Assembly (NCBI GenBank): GCA_013202445.1
Contig: JABMRW010000041.1
Location: 1-15,135 of the forward strand
Source: Deltaproteobacteria bacterium
Lineage (GTDB): Bacteria; Chloroflexota; Dehalococcoidia; Dehalococcoidales; BS750m-G39
Direction of reading: 5' to 3'
DNA length: 15,135 bases
Both the position numbers and the translations under genes were made by a program. Below, piece after piece: positions 1 to 6,510 of this stretch. Position 1 is the stretch's first letter; each line of letters opens with the position of its first letter. Below the pieces are notes generated by a model. That model was given only the letters and a program-made list of their open reading frames with translations. It was not told the origin of the DNA and did no database searches.

Positions 1-519
1 ATCACCGATGGCGGCGAAGCGGCTAACATTGTTCCGGCCCACTCCGCCGGCAATTTTATCGTGCGGGCTGAGGATGACAGCTATCTGGATGAACTCAAGG
101 AAAGAGTTCTGGATTGCTTTATCGGCGCGGCTACGGCTACCGGCGCCCGCCTGGAATACCGCTGGGGAGAGACACGCTACGCGCCCATGCGCAATAACCT
201 GACCCTGGCCAGGTTATTTAAGCAGAATATGCAGTCCCTGGGACGCCGGATGCCACTCTCCGACCCGGACAGGTCTTTCGGCAGCACCGATATGGGTAAT
301 ATCAGCCAGATAGTGCCGGGCATTCACCCCGGTGTCGCCATAGTTTCACCAGGAGTGGTCAACCACTCCCCGGAGTTTGCTCTGGCGGCTTGCTCCGAAG
401 CCGGTATCGAGGGGATGCTCGATGCCGCTAAAGCTATGGCGATGACCATAGTCGACCTGATAGCCAGCCCGGAAACGTTGGCCCAGGTCAAACAGGAGTT
501 CGGTAAGAAAAATGGTTAA
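1..519 (+). CDS. M20-family amidohydrolase/dipeptidase, 3' part
   Basis: Open from the first base in frame 1, so the gene starts outside the window and only the last 172 residues are seen. The visible part resembles the metal-dependent M20 peptidases of the aminobenzoyl-glutamate/ACY1L2 (PM20D2) type. It opens with a DGG...NIVP stretch, followed by a dimerisation-domain-like segment. The block GSTDMGNISQIVPGIHP and the VNHSPEF motif follow; its histidine is the likely late metal ligand. The family hydrolyses amide bonds of N-acyl amino acids or dipeptide-like substrates in the cytoplasm; the substrate here is unknown. The metal-binding N-terminal motifs lie upstream and cannot be checked. The stop codon overlaps the start of the next gene by 8 nt, so the two are probably co-translated. 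An internal GTG at 61 is not the real start, because family-like sequence continues upstream of it. Confidence 0.85.
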   Translation: MTDGGEAANIVPAHSAGNFIVRAEDDSYLDELKERVLDCFIGAATATGARLEYRWGETRYAPMRNNLTLARLFKQNMQSLGRRMPLSDPDRSFGSTDMGNISQIVPGIHPGVAIVSPGVVNHSPEFALAACSEAGIEGMLDAAKAMAMTIVDLIASPETLAQVKQEFGKKNG

Positions 520-1498
520 GGTCGGTATTCCCAGAGCCCTGCTCTACTATCAGTATTACCCCATGTGGAAGACCTTTTTCGGGGAGCTGGGGGCGGAGGT
601 GGTGGTCTCGCCACCGACCACCCAGGCGACCCTGGCCGTCGGCTCATCGCGGGTGGTAGCCGATACCTGCCTGCCGGTAAAGGTTTTTTGCGGGCACGTG
701 CTGGCCCTGGTGGAGAATTGCGACTATATCTTTATTCCCGCCCTGCGCAGCGTCAAAAGCAAGATTTATAACTGTTCTAAATTTCTCGGCCTGCCCGACA
801 TGACCCGGGCCGTCATCCCCGAATGCCCTCCCATCCTGGATATGGATATAGATATTAACAAGGGGAAGCGCCGGCTGTACCAGGCTATATATAAATTAGG
901 GCGGCCCTTTAGCTGGAACCCGTTCAAGGTAAGACGGGCGGCTCTGGCTGCCTGGCAGGCCCACCGGGAATACAAAGAGCTCATGATAAACGAGTGCTTA
1001 ACCCCACCCCAGGCGATAGCCCGAATATCCGGGGCGGAAATGCCCTCCCCCAACCCAAATCAGCCGGCCATTGCCCTGGTCGGGCATCCCTACCTGCTCT
1101 ATGACGAGATGATAAACCACCGCCTCATCCACCGCCTGGAGCAGGCCGGGTACCGGACACTAACGCCGGAGATGCTCACCGCCGAGCAGCTGGAAACAGC
1201 TATAACCCGGCTGACCGGCAAGCCCTACTGGACATACGAGGAAGAGGTGGTGGGGAGCGGGGGACACTACCTTGAAAGCGGGGTGGAGGGGGCTATAGGG
1301 GTGATAGCTTTCGGCTGCGGGCCCGATTCACTGATGATGGATATGGTACAGCGACAGGCAATCAGGTTGAAGACGACACCGTTCATGAGCCTGACTTTAG
1401 AAGAGCATTCCGCCGAAGCCGGCGTGGTTACCAGGCTGGAAGCCTTCCTGGACATGATACAGAGAAAGAAGCGGAGAGGGGCTGAAGTATGCGTATAG
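512..1498 (+). CDS. DUF2229/HgdB-like CoA-dehydratase-related protein (first of pair)
   Basis: This 328-residue protein is of the type annotated as acyl-CoA dehydratase activase-related, DUF2229 (COG3580-like, from memory). Family members are distant relatives of the 2-hydroxyacyl-CoA dehydratase/benzoyl-CoA reductase subunits that bind Fe-S clusters; no reaction is established for this branch. Visible features are the N-terminal GIPRALLYYQYYP, a DTCLPVKVFCGH segment (C53, C60), C70, C88 and C105 in the first half, a second-half domain starting near residue 185, FGCGPDS (C269), and a closing TRLEAFLDM motif. The cysteine-rich N-terminal half suggests Fe-S ligation (inference). The protein is short compared with fused homologues, which also carry activase domains; here these are separate genes. 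The ATG at 512 overlaps the upstream stop by 8 nt, with an AGGAG at about 494-498. The end overlaps the next gene by 10 nt. Confidence 0.8.
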   Translation: MVKVGIPRALLYYQYYPMWKTFFGELGAEVVVSPPTTQATLAVGSSRVVADTCLPVKVFCGHVLALVENCDYIFIPALRSVKSKIYNCSKFLGLPDMTRAVIPECPPILDMDIDINKGKRRLYQAIYKLGRPFSWNPFKVRRAALAAWQAHREYKELMINECLTPPQAIARISGAEMPSPNPNQPAIALVGHPYLLYDEMINHRLIHRLEQAGYRTLTPEMLTAEQLETAITRLTGKPYWTYEEEVVGSGGHYLESGVEGAIGVIAFGCGPDSLMMDMVQRQAIRLKTTPFMSLTLEEHSAEAGVVTRLEAFLDMIQRKKRRGAEVCV

Positions 1499-2571
1499 GC
1501 GTGCCCCATATGGGAAACCTCTATATACCGCTCAAAGCCTTACTGGAGAGACTGGAGCTGGACTTCGTTATACCGCCGGCCAATAACCGGCGCACCCTTT
1601 CGCTGGGGGTAAGATATTCCCCGGAAGGGATGTGTATCCCCTTTAAGCTAACGCTGGGCAACCTGATTGAAGCCGCCGAGCTCGGCGCCGATACCCTGCT
1701 CATGCCCGCCGGTTCCGGTATCTGCCGGCTGGGCTACTACGCCAAGACACAGGAGCAGGTGCTCCACAGCCTGGGCTATGACGCCGAGATAGTCTCCGTG
1801 GGGGTCTCCCAGCGAAAACTGCTCGGCCTGCTGGAAGCTATCAAGCGCTTGTCAAACAATGCCTCCTGGTCTAAGATTATCTCAGCCTTCCGCTTCGGCC
1901 TGGCCAAGCTGAACGTCCTGGACACTATAGAACGGGCCGTGCAAAAGGTGAGACCCGTAGAGCGAGTAAAGGGAACCGCCAATAAACTATTCGCCCAGGC
2001 GGTCAGCGCTACCGAGCAAGCCGATGATTACAAGAGCCTGAAGCGGGTGCAAACGGACTACCTGGAACAGCTGAGTCTGGCAGAGAGGGATGAGAGCGCC
2101 GAGCCGCTGGTGGTGGGCATAATCGGTGAGTTTTACGTATTGCTGGAGCCCTTCTCCAATATGGATGTGGAGAAGGAGCTGGGCAGGCTGGGGGTGGAGG
2201 TGAGAAGGAGCATATTTACCTCGGGGTGGACTAAATTCAGCCTGTTCCTTAACCCGCTGGGGGTGAATGAAAAAGACCGGCTCCATAAGGCGGCCATGCC
2301 CTATCTCAAGCGGGATATCGGCGGCGAGGGCTGGGAATCGGTGGGGGAGAAGGTGCTCCACGCCAAAGACTATGACGGGCTGGTGCACCTGGCGCCGTTT
2401 ACCTGTATGCCAGAGATAGTAGCCCAGAATATAATGCCATCGACCAAAGAGAATATCCCGGTGCTGACCATACTCTGTGACGAGCAGCTGGGCAAGCCGG
2501 GAATGCTTACCAGGCTGGAAGCCTTCGTCGACCTGCTCAAGCACCGCCGGCGGGCCAAAGTAAAGGTTTAG
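1489..2571 (+). CDS. DUF2229/HgdB-like CoA-dehydratase-related protein (second of pair)
   Basis: This 360-residue protein is paralogous in layout to the previous gene product and resembles COG3581-type proteins (from memory). Both open with a GVP/GIP segment, share a Cys-Pro turn (EGMCIPFK here, C49, against DTCLPVK), have a late cysteine (FTCMPE, C306, against FGCGPDS) and end in GxxTRLEAFxD. A further cysteine, C79 in SGICRLGYY, could be a cluster ligand. An insert of about 60 residues rich in charged and helical sequence (roughly 120-200) separates the two halves. The likely role is an Fe-S-binding partner in an ATP-activated reductase or dehydratase-like complex with its neighbours; the substrate is unknown. 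The start is ATG 1489, with GGAGAGG at 1473-1479 and an overlap of 10 nt with the upstream gene, which argues for equal-stoichiometry translation. The gene ends 10 nt before the activator gene. Confidence 0.8.
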   Translation: MRIGVPHMGNLYIPLKALLERLELDFVIPPANNRRTLSLGVRYSPEGMCIPFKLTLGNLIEAAELGADTLLMPAGSGICRLGYYAKTQEQVLHSLGYDAEIVSVGVSQRKLLGLLEAIKRLSNNASWSKIISAFRFGLAKLNVLDTIERAVQKVRPVERVKGTANKLFAQAVSATEQADDYKSLKRVQTDYLEQLSLAERDESAEPLVVGIIGEFYVLLEPFSNMDVEKELGRLGVEVRRSIFTSGWTKFSLFLNPLGVNEKDRLHKAAMPYLKRDIGGEGWESVGEKVLHAKDYDGLVHLAPFTCMPEIVAQNIMPSTKENIPVLTILCDEQLGKPGMLTRLEAFVDLLKHRRRAKVKV

Positions 2572-2581
2572 AGAGGAATCT

Positions 2582-3547
2582 ATGGAAGCCTATATAGGCA
2601 TTGACGTCGGCTCGGTGACCACCAAGTTCGCCGTGCTGGACAGTAACGATAAGCTGGTATTTCACCTTTACCTGCCGACGCAGGGTAAGCCAATAGAGAT
2701 GGTTCAGGAGGGCTTAAAAGAGGTTAAGAAACAGCTGCCCAAAGAGGTGAATATCTGTGGTGTGGCTACCACCGGCAGCGCCCGCTACCTGGCCGGGGTT
2801 ATCGTCGGGGCCGACCTGGTCAAGAACGAGATTACCAGCCACGCCGTAGGCGCTCTGCACTACTTCCCCCAGGCGCAGACCGTTATTGAAATCGGGGGGC
2901 AGGACAGCAAGATTATCCTCATCCGGGACGGGATAGTAACCGACTTCGGCATGAATACTGTCTGTGCCGCCGGCACCGGCAGCTTCCTCGACCACCAGGC
3001 GCTGCGCCTCAATATGAGCATCGAGCAGTTCAGCCAGCGCTCCCTGGAGAGCACCACGCCGGTGCGTATCGCCGGGCGGTGCACCGTCTTTGCCGAATCG
3101 GATATGATACACAAACAGCAGATGGGGCACCGCACCGAGGATATTCTCTACGGTCTCTGCCAGGCGCTGGTGCGTAACTACCTGAACAATGTGGGGCTGG
3201 GCAAGGATATTCAACCGCCGGTGATATTTCAGGGCGGGGTTGCCTTTAACCAGGGCATAATCAAGGCGCTGCGGGAAGAGCTTGATACCGAGATAATTGT
3301 CGCCCCCCACCACGAGGTGATGGGAGCGATAGGCGCCGCCCTGCTGGTGCATGAGGAGATGAGCGCCAGCCAGCAGGAAAGCCAGTTTAAGGGATTCGGC
3401 GTAAGCGAGATAAAATACCGCACCTCCTCGTTTGAATGCAAAACCTGCCCCAACCTGTGCGAAATAGCCCAGCTTTCCATCAACGGGAAGATTCTGGCCC
3501 GGTGGGGAGGCCGCTGTGAAATATGGGAAAGAGAGCCGAGTAGCTGA
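2582..3547 (+). CDS. BcrAD/BadFG/HgdC-type CoA-enzyme activator ATPase with extra Cys cluster
   Basis: This is an ASKHA-fold ATPase of the 2-hydroxyacyl-CoA dehydratase activator family, 321 residues. In characterised members a homodimer holds one [4Fe-4S] cluster and couples ATP hydrolysis to injection of a very low-potential electron into the partner enzyme. Seen here are phosphate-1 IGIDVGSVTTK (5-15), phosphate-2 IGGQDSK (104-110), NTVCAAGTGSF (C128) and GRCTVFAESDMIHK (C167). C128 and C167 correspond in position and context to the bridging cluster ligands Cys127 and Cys166 of HgdC. An ordinary HgdC would end near residue 260. This protein continues with a roughly 55-residue tail holding C286, C289, C293 and C312 (CxxCxxxC plus GGRC), a module I associate with the large fused activase/DUF2229 proteins. 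AGAGGA lies just ahead of ATG 2582. The partners are most likely the two genes upstream. Confidence 0.9.
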   Translation: MEAYIGIDVGSVTTKFAVLDSNDKLVFHLYLPTQGKPIEMVQEGLKEVKKQLPKEVNICGVATTGSARYLAGVIVGADLVKNEITSHAVGALHYFPQAQTVIEIGGQDSKIILIRDGIVTDFGMNTVCAAGTGSFLDHQALRLNMSIEQFSQRSLESTTPVRIAGRCTVFAESDMIHKQQMGHRTEDILYGLCQALVRNYLNNVGLGKDIQPPVIFQGGVAFNQGIIKALREELDTEIIVAPHHEVMGAIGAALLVHEEMSASQQESQFKGFGVSEIKYRTSSFECKTCPNLCEIAQLSINGKILARWGGRCEIWEREPSS

Positions 3548-3552
3548 AAATT

Positions 3553-4575
3553 ATGAGTGAGAAAAAGATGATAATTGCCGTTGATGCCGCCGGGGGCGAG
3601 CACGCCCCGAGGGAAATAGTCAAAGGAGCCATAAAAGCGGCTCAGGAGTATGATGTTAACATTGTCCTGGTGGGCAATAAGTCAATACTGCACATGCTGG
3701 CCGGCCACTACATGAATAAACTGAATATTAAAATCATCGACGCCCCGGAGGTTATCACCTATAATGAGCCCCCGTTGAAGGCAGTCAGAAGCAAGCCGAA
3801 CTCCTCGATAGTTATCGGCATTAACATGGTGCGGGATGGCGCCGCTTCCGCCTTCATTTCCGCCGGTAACACCGGCGCCGTACTATGCGCCAGCCTGCTT
3901 AACCTGGGCAAGATAAAGGGCATCGACCGCCCCGCCCTGAGCAGTTTTCTTAATATCAGCCCTCCCATTCCCGCTCTGCTTATTGACGCCGGTGCCAACG
4001 CCAATTGCCACCCCAATAACCTGGTCCAGTTCGCTCAGATGGGTAGTGTCTATACCAAACATATTCTCGGCATCAGCGCCCCGAGCATCGGCTTGCTCAA
4101 CAACGGCGAAGAGGAAATCAAGGGTAACCGACTGGCCCAGGAAACCCACAAGCTCCTTAAAAAGCTCAACGGCCTGAACTTCATCGGCAATATAGAAGGC
4201 CAGGATATAATGAAAGGAAAAGCCAACGTTATCGTTACCGACGGCTTCACCGGCAACATAGTGCTCAAGACCATCGAGGGAATGGGGGACACCCTCGCCA
4301 ATGTGGCGCGACAAGCCGGTCAGATTTTCTCCATTGCTTATCATTTACGCGGACGAGAGTTACTCCGGGATATAGGCCTGGGCTCCCTGGTTAAAAGGGT
4401 AGACTATACCGAATACGGCGGGGCCTATCTCATGGGGGTAAACGGAAATATTATCGTCTCCCACGGCCGCAGCCAGGCCAAGACGATAAAAAATGCCATC
4501 GGCCTGGCCAAACAGACGGTAGAACGGGACATCTGCCGAATAATTAAGGAGGAAAGCTATGACCAAACCGATTGA
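3553..4575 (+). CDS. plsX: Phosphate acyltransferase PlsX
   Basis: Peripheral membrane enzyme that makes acyl-phosphate from acyl-ACP and phosphate, the first step of phosphatidic acid synthesis by the PlsX/PlsY route. The 340-residue length is normal. Hallmarks in order are IIAVDAAGGEHAP (the family usually has DAMGGD, so D is replaced by E), SAGNTGA, the DAGANANCHPNNLVQFAQMG block, GLLNNGEEEIKGN, GNIEGQDI, VTDGFTGNI and EYGGAYLMGVNG. No fab or acp genes flank it, although these are common plsX neighbours elsewhere. The start is slightly uncertain: ATG 3553 lies 5 nt after the activator stop and has only a weak purine stretch ahead. ATG 3568, which begins MIIAVD, is an alternative that matches shorter family members. 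The last 17 nt overlap the thioredoxin gene, whose strong ribosome binding site lies inside plsX. Confidence 0.95.
   Translation: MSEKKMIIAVDAAGGEHAPREIVKGAIKAAQEYDVNIVLVGNKSILHMLAGHYMNKLNIKIIDAPEVITYNEPPLKAVRSKPNSSIVIGINMVRDGAASAFISAGNTGAVLCASLLNLGKIKGIDRPALSSFLNISPPIPALLIDAGANANCHPNNLVQFAQMGSVYTKHILGISAPSIGLLNNGEEEIKGNRLAQETHKLLKKLNGLNFIGNIEGQDIMKGKANVIVTDGFTGNIVLKTIEGMGDTLANVARQAGQIFSIAYHLRGRELLRDIGLGSLVKRVDYTEYGGAYLMGVNGNIIVSHGRSQAKTIKNAIGLAKQTVERDICRIIKEESYDQTD
4546..4552 (+). promoter_or_regulatory. Strong ribosome binding site for trx, inside plsX
   Basis: AAGGAGG stands 6 nt before ATG 4559. It is the best Shine-Dalgarno match I noticed in the window and lies within the last codons of plsX. 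It fixes the thioredoxin start and suggests trx is translated efficiently despite its overlap with plsX. Confidence 0.75.
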
Positions 4576-4885
4576 ACTAGACGACGCCAGCTTTGAGCAA
4601 AAAGTGCTCCAGTCAAAGATACCGGTACTGGTAGATTTTTGGGCGCCCTGGTGCCGACCCTGCCTCATGACGGCACCGGTGCTGGAAGAGCTGGCCAAGG
4701 AGTACACCGACAAGATAACCTTTACCAAGCTGGATGTTGACCAGAACGCCCAGGTCGCCGCCAAATATAATATAATGGCCATCCCCAATCTCATTATCTT
4801 TAAAGAGGGTAAGCCGGTATCGCAAATCGTGGGATATAAGCCCAAAGAAGAGCTGAAAAAAGACCTGGATGCCGTCTTAAAATAA
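4559..4885 (+). CDS. trx: Thioredoxin with WCRPC active site
   Basis: Single-domain thioredoxin, 108 residues, the usual size. It is a cytoplasmic dithiol reductant kept reduced by the thioredoxin reductase encoded next door. Family marks are VDFWAPWCRPC (active-site cysteines C32 and C35), LDVDQN, and the cis-proline segment MAIPNLIIF (P76), followed by FKEGKPV and GYKPKEEL. Two deviations from the classical sequence are seen. The active-site dipeptide is Arg-Pro instead of Gly-Pro, and the residue after the cis-proline is Asn where Thr is typical. Both positions influence redox potential and substrate contact in studied thioredoxins, so the potential may differ from the E. coli type (inference). 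The gene overlaps plsX by 17 nt and has an excellent ribosome binding site; trxB follows after 4 nt. Confidence 0.95.
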   Translation: MTKPIELDDASFEQKVLQSKIPVLVDFWAPWCRPCLMTAPVLEELAKEYTDKITFTKLDVDQNAQVAAKYNIMAIPNLIIFKEGKPVSQIVGYKPKEELKKDLDAVLK

Positions 4886-4889
4886 AGCG

Positions 4890-5819
4890 ATGACCGCCAA
4901 AGCTAAAAAAGAATACGACGTAATCATAATCGGTGGTGGGCCGGCCGGGCTCAGCGCTGGCATTTATACCTCAAGGGCCAGACTTAATAGTCTGCTCATA
5001 GAGAGAGGGGTGGTGGGCGGACGGATAACCGATGCCGAGCTGGTGGAAAACTACCCCGGCTTTGCCGAAGGCGTTTCCGGTGCCGAGTTGGGGCAGCTGA
5101 TGCAGCGGCAGGCGGCTAAATACGGGCTGAGCATCGTTACCGCCGAGGTTACCGGGTTAGAGCTAAAAAAAGAGAAAAGGGTGGTCAAGACCACCAACGG
5201 CGATTTCACCACTAAGGCCGTGATTATCGCCAGCGGCTCGGAACGGGGCAAGCTGGGCATACCGGGGGAGAAGGAGCTTACCGGAAAGGGGGTGTCTTAC
5301 TGCGCCACCTGCGACGCTCCCTTCTTCAAGGAAAAGCCGATAGCCGTGGTGGGTGGCGGCAATGCCGCTATCAGCGAAGCCCTGCACCTGGCCAAATTCG
5401 CCTCTCATGTGATAGTGATACACCGCCGTAACCAGCTCCGCGCCACCCGCATCATGGAAGAGAAGGCGCGGGCACAATCCAGAATAGAACTACTCTGGGA
5501 TACGGTGGTAGAGAAAATTGAGGGTAAAGATGCGGTCAAGCGGCTGATTCTGCGCCATGTGAAAACGGGCAAGCCGTCTACCCTGGATGTAGCCGGCGTC
5601 TTTGTCGCCGTCGGGCTTAAGCCCGATACCGATTTCCTTAAAGGCGTCGTGCCCCTGGATAAAGCCGGCTATATCATCACCAACGACCGGATGGAGACGG
5701 AAATACCCGGTATCTTTGCCGCCGGCGATATTCGCCAGCATTCTCCCCGCCAGGCGATAACCGCCGCCGGAGATGGCGCCACCGCCGCCGTATTTGCCGA
5801 AAGATTTATCAGCCAATAG
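4890..5819 (+). CDS. trxB: Thioredoxin reductase (NADPH, FAD)
   Basis: Low-molecular-weight flavoprotein that transfers electrons from a pyridine nucleotide to thioredoxin. The 309-residue length is typical. Seen are the FAD dinucleotide motif IIIGGGPAGLSAG (12-24), ENYPGF (53-58), the redox-active CATC (138-141) followed by DAPFF, the pyridine-nucleotide motif VGGGNAA (154-160), HRRNQLRA (178-185), and the C-terminal FAD-contact region AAGDIRQHSPRQAITAAGDG (277-296). The HRR stretch is consistent with NADPH preference. The gene begins 4 nt after the trx stop, without a clear ribosome binding site, so translation is probably coupled to trx. No other in-frame Met lies near the N-terminus and the FAD motif begins almost at once, so the start is secure. 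A 46-nt gap follows before rplI. Confidence 0.96.
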   Translation: MTAKAKKEYDVIIIGGGPAGLSAGIYTSRARLNSLLIERGVVGGRITDAELVENYPGFAEGVSGAELGQLMQRQAAKYGLSIVTAEVTGLELKKEKRVVKTTNGDFTTKAVIIASGSERGKLGIPGEKELTGKGVSYCATCDAPFFKEKPIAVVGGGNAAISEALHLAKFASHVIVIHRRNQLRATRIMEEKARAQSRIELLWDTVVEKIEGKDAVKRLILRHVKTGKPSTLDVAGVFVAVGLKPDTDFLKGVVPLDKAGYIITNDRMETEIPGIFAAGDIRQHSPRQAITAAGDGATAAVFAERFISQ

Positions 5820-5865
5820 TCTGGCGCTCCGCCATCAACTAAAGTATAATAGGTAAGGTGAAATT

Positions 5866-6510
5866 ATGAAGGTTATTTTCCTACAGGATGTACCCAACGT
5901 GGCCCAGGCCGGCCAGGTAAAAGAGGTGGCTGATGGCTACGCCCGGAACTATCTCATCCCCCGAAAACTGGCCGCAATGGCCCAGCCCCAGGCGGTCAGC
6001 CAGATAGCAGCCAGAACCAAAAAGATTGAAGCCCGCCTCACCGGCGAGCTAACGGAGCTGGCCGGCCAGCTGGAAGGCAAGGAGGTCAGCCTCAAGGCCA
6101 AGGCCGGCGCCAAGGAGAAGCTTTACGGCTCCATCACCAGCGCCGACATCGCCGCCGAACTGAAGAATGTCACCGGGATTGAAGTCGATAAGAGAAAGAT
6201 AGAGCTGGAGGAGCCTATCCGCCAGCTGGGCAGCTACGAGATAGCCATTAAGCTGGGCAAGGATATCGCACCCAAAGTAAGGGTTACCGTGACCGAAGAG
6301 GAAGCGGAAGAGAAGCCTGCAAAGAAGGAGAAAAAGACCGCCAAGAAGAAGGAGGCGCCCAAGGCAGAAGAGAAGGCGGCTAAGGAGAAGAAGACAACAA
6401 AGAAAGCCGCCAAGACCACCAAGGCAGCAGAGAAGAAGACGCCCAAGAAAGCAGCAGCCAAGACCACCAAGAAAGAAGCTAAGGCTAAGAAGGAAGAGAA
6501 GACAGGATGA
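5866..6510 (+). CDS. rplI: Ribosomal protein bL9 with lysine-rich C-terminal tail
   Basis: bL9 binds the 50S subunit near the L1 stalk base. The N-terminal domain is clear: MKVIFLQDVPNVAQAGQVKEV, then GYARNYLIPRKLA, where the GYxRNYLxP motif is the family signature. A helical linker leads to the C-terminal domain, with KEKLYGSITSADIAAEL and LGSYEIAIKL, ending near residue 143. Ordinary bL9 stops at about 150 residues; this one runs to 214. The extra 71 residues are almost only K, A, E and T, with 28 lysines in the last 65 residues, resembling histone-H1-like tails. The tail DNA is A/G-rich and internally repetitive but stays in frame and ends directly at dnaB, so it is unlikely to be a frameshift artefact. 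AAGGTG at 5855-5860 serves ATG 5866. The stop overlaps the dnaB start (ATGA). Confidence 0.95.
   Translation: MKVIFLQDVPNVAQAGQVKEVADGYARNYLIPRKLAAMAQPQAVSQIAARTKKIEARLTGELTELAGQLEGKEVSLKAKAGAKEKLYGSITSADIAAELKNVTGIEVDKRKIELEEPIRQLGSYEIAIKLGKDIAPKVRVTVTEEEAEEKPAKKEKKTAKKKEAPKAEEKAAKEKKTTKKAAKTTKAAEKKTPKKAAAKTTKKEAKAKKEEKTG
6409..6471 (+). repeat. 15-nt direct repeat within the rplI tail
   Basis: GCCAAGACCACCAAG occurs at 6409-6423 and again, identical, at 6457-6471, 48 nt apart and in the same frame, encoding AKTTK both times. Shorter related AAG/GCC-rich units fill the rest of the tail. This suggests the lysine-rich extension grew by tandem slippage or duplication. Confidence 0.7.

Noticed and set aside
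1987..2544. 185-residue antisense open frame in the second DUF2229-like gene
   Set aside because: Shadow of a gene with clear paralogy to its neighbour; the antisense protein is compositionally odd and motif-free.
2714..3352. 212-residue open frame antisense to the activator gene
   Set aside because: It lies wholly within the activator gene, whose family motifs and cluster cysteines are unmistakable. The antisense product has no recognisable motif; high G+C readily gives such frames.
512..3547. Calling the triad a benzoyl-CoA reductase or 2-hydroxyglutaryl-CoA dehydratase outright
   Set aside because: The two upstream proteins look like the DUF2229 branch rather than HgdA/HgdB or BcrB/BcrC proper; only the activator is close to characterised members. 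The reaction is left open.
5845..5850. TATAAT ahead of rplI as a -10 box
   Set aside because: No acceptable -35 lies 15-19 nt upstream, and the implied start would remove or overlap the rplI ribosome binding site. Read-through from trxB is simpler.
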